Source of the DNA: Betaproteobacteria bacterium
GTDB taxonomy: Bacteria; Pseudomonadota; Gammaproteobacteria; Burkholderiales; Burkholderiaceae_C
DNA: 7,229 bases
Assembly (NCBI GenBank): GCA_009918225.1
Contig: RGEP01000094.1
Location: 1-7,229, forward strand
Direction: 5' to 3'
Positions 4,672 through 7,229 of the stretch are shown piece after piece; within the stretch, counting starts at the first letter, position 1; the number at the start of each line of letters is the position of its first letter. The notes beneath the pieces are model-generated. The model made no database searches, was not told the DNA's origin, and saw only the letters and a program-made list of their open reading frames with translations. A program made the translations under genes and the position numbers.

Positions 4672-6744
4672 ATGAGCCTGCTTCTCACGCCCGAACGCTT
4701 GTTGCAATTCGACCGAATCGGCGCCGTGTCGCTCAGCCCCAGCGGCAGCCACGCCGTGGCCAGCCTCAGCCAGGTCGACCTCGAGCACAACCGCATGAGC
4801 TCATCGCTTTGGCTGCTGCCGCTTGATGGCTCCGGGCAACGCCCGCTCACCACCGGGGGCCGCCAAGACGCATCGCCTCAGTTTTCGCCAGACGGTCGCT
4901 TCATCGCCTTCACCGCCGAGCGCGAGCACTCGGGGGTCAAGGACAGCACACCGCAGCTCTACCGCATCCCGATGGACGGCGGAGAAGCGCAACGCATCAG
5001 TGAATACAAGCCCGGCGTTGGCGCGTTTCGCTGGATGCCCGATGGGCGGCATCTGGTCTTCATTTCATGGGTCTGGCCGGAACTGCGAGGCGCCCAGGCG
5101 CAGAACCGTCGGCACGGCGAATGGACCTCGCGCAAGGCCACAGGCCTGCTGACAGACCAAACCCAGTACCGGTACTGGAACGCCAACCTGCCCCAGGACC
5201 GCGTGGCCCACCTGCATCTGCTGGATGCGCACACCGGCCGGGTCACCGACCTGTTCGAAGGCACCGACTATGAACTGCCGCGAGACGAGCCCGGCCTGTC
5301 CTGCTTCGACATCAGCCCCGATGGGCAGCGCATCTGTTTTGCACACGACCCTGCCCCCATCAAGGCCGGTGGGCAACGCTGGGAACTCGTGGAGCTCAAG
5401 CTGCGCAAGCGCGGCTTTTCACCGATCGCCCACCACAGCGGCTGGGACTTCAACGGCCCGCGCTACAGCCCTGATGGCCAGCACATCGCTGCCCTTGCCA
5501 CACCGGTGCGGCGAACCGACACCGCTTTCGCTCATGCCTCGTTTAGCCGCCTGGCGGTGTGGCCGGTGTCGCGAGCCTTCAAGCCCAGCGATGCACGCCC
5601 TTGGCACCTGGACCCTCAACCCCAACTGCAATGGGAAGACGACGGTGGCGCGGTGTGGTGCACCGCGGAAGACCAGGGTCGCTGCCACGCTTGGCGCCAT
5701 GAACTGAGAGCAGGTCGCCTAACCCAGGACATCACCCAGGACATCACCCAGGAAATCCAAGGGGGCTGGGTGCAGGCCTTGGCCGTTCGTGGCAGCGGGC
5801 AGGCCGCTACGGTGCTCACCGTGCGCGACAGTATTCACCACCCGGCCCGCGTCTATGCCCGCCGCACAGGTGGCGAGCGCCGCTTGGAGTCCTTCAACGA
5901 TGCCCGTCTCAAGTCCTTGCGCTTGGGGCGGGTTGAAGAACAATGGGTCAAGGGGGCGCTGGGTGATCCGCTGCAACTGTGGGTCATCTACCCACCGGGC
6001 TTCAACGCCAGCCGGCCCCAAGCCGCCCTGCAGGTGATCCATGGTGGACCCTACAGCGCAGCCGGTGACACCTTCGGCTACCGCTGGAACCCGCACGCCT
6101 TTGCCGCCATGGGCTTTGTCGTGGTGCAGGCCAACTACCATGGCTCCAGCGGCTTCGGCGAGGCATTCCGAACCAGCATCTTGGGCCGACAGGGCGAACT
6201 GGAGCTGCAGGACCTCAAAGCGGCCAACGCCTGGATCCAAGCCCAGCCCTGGGTCGACAAGGCCCGCGTCTATGCTTCCGGCGCCAGTTACGGCGGCTTC
6301 CTGGTGGCGTGGATGAACGGCCACTGGAAGCCTTGGCCCAAGGGGCCGATTCGCGCCTACATCTGCCACGCCGGTGTGCTCGACCGGCGTGCGACCTGGA
6401 GCGCTGATTCCTACACCCAACGACACAAGGACCTGGGCGGCACCTACTGGGAGCAGCCCCAACGCCTGGCGGCCCAAAGTCCGGTGGAACACGCGGCCCG
6501 AATGGACACCCCCACCCTGGTTGTCCATGGCGCACAGGACTTTCGTGTGCCCGACCACAACGGACTGGCCTACTACAACACCCTCAAGGCGCGTGGCGTG
6601 GATGCGCAGCTCTTGTGGTACCCCGATGAAGGCCATTGGGTGATGAAGCCCCACAATGCGCTGCAGTGGTACGCGACGTTTGAGCAGTGGCTGGTGCGGC
6701 ACGGCAGCCGCGGCCGTGCGCGCAAGCGTCTTGCTGGGGCTTAG
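4672..6744 (+). CDS. S9-family (prolyl oligopeptidase-like) serine peptidase
   Basis: This 690-residue serine peptidase should cleave short peptides or remove N-terminal acyl-amino acids or dipeptides. Residues about 1-420 look like a TolB/DPP-type beta-propeller with repeated blade motifs SPSG (22-25), FSPDGRFIAF (71-80), MPDGRHLVF (122-130), DISPDGQRICF (213-223) and YSPDGQHIA (265-273). The C-terminal alpha/beta-hydrolase domain (about 430-680) shows HGGPY (457-461), NYHGSSGFG (488-496), nucleophile Ser539 in GASYGG, Asp623 in HGAQDFRVP and His655 in PDEGHW, a complete triad. No signal peptide is seen, so it is likely cytoplasmic. ATG 4672 is chosen for AGGA seven bases upstream and for the family-like N-terminus; the frame stays open upstream over hppD but that part is antisense to it. 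Residues 351-362 are a three-copy TQDI-type repeat. Acylaminoacyl peptidase versus dipeptidyl aminopeptidase cannot be decided from sequence. Confidence 0.93.
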   Translation: MSLLLTPERLLQFDRIGAVSLSPSGSHAVASLSQVDLEHNRMSSSLWLLPLDGSGQRPLTTGGRQDASPQFSPDGRFIAFTAEREHSGVKDSTPQLYRIPMDGGEAQRISEYKPGVGAFRWMPDGRHLVFISWVWPELRGAQAQNRRHGEWTSRKATGLLTDQTQYRYWNANLPQDRVAHLHLLDAHTGRVTDLFEGTDYELPRDEPGLSCFDISPDGQRICFAHDPAPIKAGGQRWELVELKLRKRGFSPIAHHSGWDFNGPRYSPDGQHIAALATPVRRTDTAFAHASFSRLAVWPVSRAFKPSDARPWHLDPQPQLQWEDDGGAVWCTAEDQGRCHAWRHELRAGRLTQDITQDITQEIQGGWVQALAVRGSGQAATVLTVRDSIHHPARVYARRTGGERRLESFNDARLKSLRLGRVEEQWVKGALGDPLQLWVIYPPGFNASRPQAALQVIHGGPYSAAGDTFGYRWNPHAFAAMGFVVVQANYHGSSGFGEAFRTSILGRQGELELQDLKAANAWIQAQPWVDKARVYASGASYGGFLVAWMNGHWKPWPKGPIRAYICHAGVLDRRATWSADSYTQRHKDLGGTYWEQPQRLAAQSPVEHAARMDTPTLVVHGAQDFRVPDHNGLAYYNTLKARGVDAQLLWYPDEGHWVMKPHNALQWYATFEQWLVRHGSRGRARKRLAGA
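5722..5757 (+). repeat. In-frame 12-bp tandem repeat, three units, inside S9 peptidase gene
   Basis: The units are ACCCAGGACATC (5722-5733), ACCCAGGACATC (5734-5745) and ACCCAGGAAATC (5746-5757). They begin exactly on a codon and encode Thr-Gln-Asp-Ile twice and Thr-Gln-Glu-Ile once (residues 351-362). They lie in the propeller part, most likely in a loop between strands, and their period preserves the frame. Confidence 0.9.
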
Positions 6745-6799
6745 CGCTCAGTTCGGCAAGCCTGGGGTCATGGGGGCCAGCACCCCGGCGCGCCCCTGC
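6745..6799. other. Convergent intergenic gap, no clear terminator
   Basis: These 55 bases separate the stop codons of the peptidase and the isomerase genes. GGGGT and ACCCC could form a 5-bp stem with a loop of about 13 bases, but no T-run follows in either direction. I see no convincing terminator or other element. Confidence 0.5.
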
Positions 6800-7229
6800 T
6801 CAGGCAGGCTGCACCATCGGCCGCCGTGATGGTGTGGCCAAGGGCCCAGCACGGCCTGGGTGGGCATAAGCGGCCACGCAGTGCGCTGGGGCCCTCATCT
6901 CCACGGTGCACGGCGCCTGCAGGCGCCACACGCTCAAGGGCTCGGCCGTCTGGCCGTCGATTCGGCAGCTGCCCTGGATCGGGATCACCCACACCGTCTG
7001 GTCCGCGGCCGGCACCAGTGTTCGGGCACCCACCCAGCGCCACGCTTCCAGGGTGAAGGGCCCCGCGTCGCACACCACGGCCTGCTCCTGTGGCGCTTCA
7101 TCACGCTGAAACGTCTGGCCATAGGGTTGCAAGCGGCTCACCGCACAAGCGGCATCCAGGTGCAACTCGCGCCCGCGGCTGAAGTCATAAAGCCGAAACG
7201 TGGCGTCCACCGGCTGTTGCACCTCCAGC
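6800..7229 (-). CDS. manA: Class I mannose-6-phosphate isomerase, C-terminal part, N-terminus beyond window edge
   Basis: The frame is open to the right edge, so only the last 142 residues are seen and the true start is outside. The GTG at 7222 is an internal Val codon (reading Leu-Glu-Val-Gln-Gln), not a start. The segment Val-Gln-Gln-Pro-Val-Asp-Ala-Thr-Phe-Arg-Leu-Tyr-Asp-Phe followed by Arg-Gly-Arg-Glu-Leu-His-Leu-Asp matches the hallmark block of class I phosphomannose isomerases, which interconvert mannose 6-phosphate and fructose 6-phosphate in the cytoplasm and feed GDP-mannose and surface-glycan synthesis. The rest, including PIQGSCRIDGQ and the LSVWRLQAP segment, fits the C-terminal cupin barrel. 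The zinc ligands of the family lie in the missing N-terminal part. It is convergent with the peptidase gene. What lies upstream, and therefore its operon, is unknown. Confidence 0.82.
   Translation of the reverse strand, partial: LEVQQPVDATFRLYDFSRGRELHLDAACAVSRLQPYGQTFQRDEAPQEQAVVCDAGPFTLEAWRWVGARTLVPAADQTVWVIPIQGSCRIDGQTAEPLSVWRLQAPCTVEMRAPAHCVAAYAHPGRAGPLATPSRRPMVQPA

Noticed and set aside
3690..4826. 378-codon plus-strand open frame antisense to hppD
   Set aside because: hppD on the opposite strand has a complete catalytic triad and strong ribosome-binding site. The antisense frame shows no recognisable domain and is a usual shadow in GC-rich DNA.
5719..6702. 327-codon minus-strand open frame over the peptidase C-terminal domain
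   Set aside because: It lies opposite the catalytic domain with an intact Ser-Asp-His triad. Its composition is that of a shadow frame.
6760..6790. Possible terminator hairpin GGGGT/ACCCC between peptidase and isomerase genes
   Set aside because: The stem is only 5 bp with a long loop and no T-run on either strand.
7220..7222. GTG as start of a small 140-residue protein
   Set aside because: The frame continues upstream to the window edge with Leu-Glu before this Val, matching the inside of a class I phosphomannose isomerase.

Overview
The window looks like an ordinary chromosomal segment of a high-GC betaproteobacterium, probably Burkholderiales and perhaps Comamonadaceae. This rests on the uniformly high GC, the strong GC-ending codon bias and the general look of the proteins; it was not tested by any search. 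I see no mobile element, CRISPR array, tRNA or rRNA. The gene content is metabolic, transport and DNA-maintenance, and I find no convincing new multi-gene system.

Layout from left to right. (1) Bases 1-2602, minus strand: an ABC-type export or lipid-transfer module. A LolD/MacB-type ATPase (2602 to 1880) is followed by a large FtsX-family permease (1836, running off the left edge) with one complete FtsX module and the start of a second. (2) Bases 2603-2759: a divergent control region with an 18-bp perfect palindrome, a four-copy 12-bp tandem repeat and two small predicted hairpins, one of which contains the start codon of the next gene. (3) Bases 2760-3446, plus strand: a SRAP/YedK (HMCES-type) protein that shields abasic sites. 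(4) Bases 4550 to 3447, minus strand: 4-hydroxyphenylpyruvate dioxygenase of tyrosine breakdown. Its stop codon directly abuts that of the SRAP gene. (5) Bases 4551-4671: a second divergent promoter region. (6) Bases 4672-6744, plus strand: an S9-family (prolyl oligopeptidase-like) serine peptidase with an in-frame 12-bp tandem repeat. (7) Bases 6800-7229, minus strand: the C-terminal third of a class I mannose-6-phosphate isomerase, entering from the right edge.

Apart from the ATPase-permease pair, which forms one transport complex, neighbouring genes alternate in strand and have no obvious shared pathway. The points most worth a second look are the leader of the SRAP gene, where start choice decides whether the catalytic Cys can become N-terminal, and two separate 12-bp microduplications with a similar core. 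No decisive homology search could be run here; all family calls come from motif reading.
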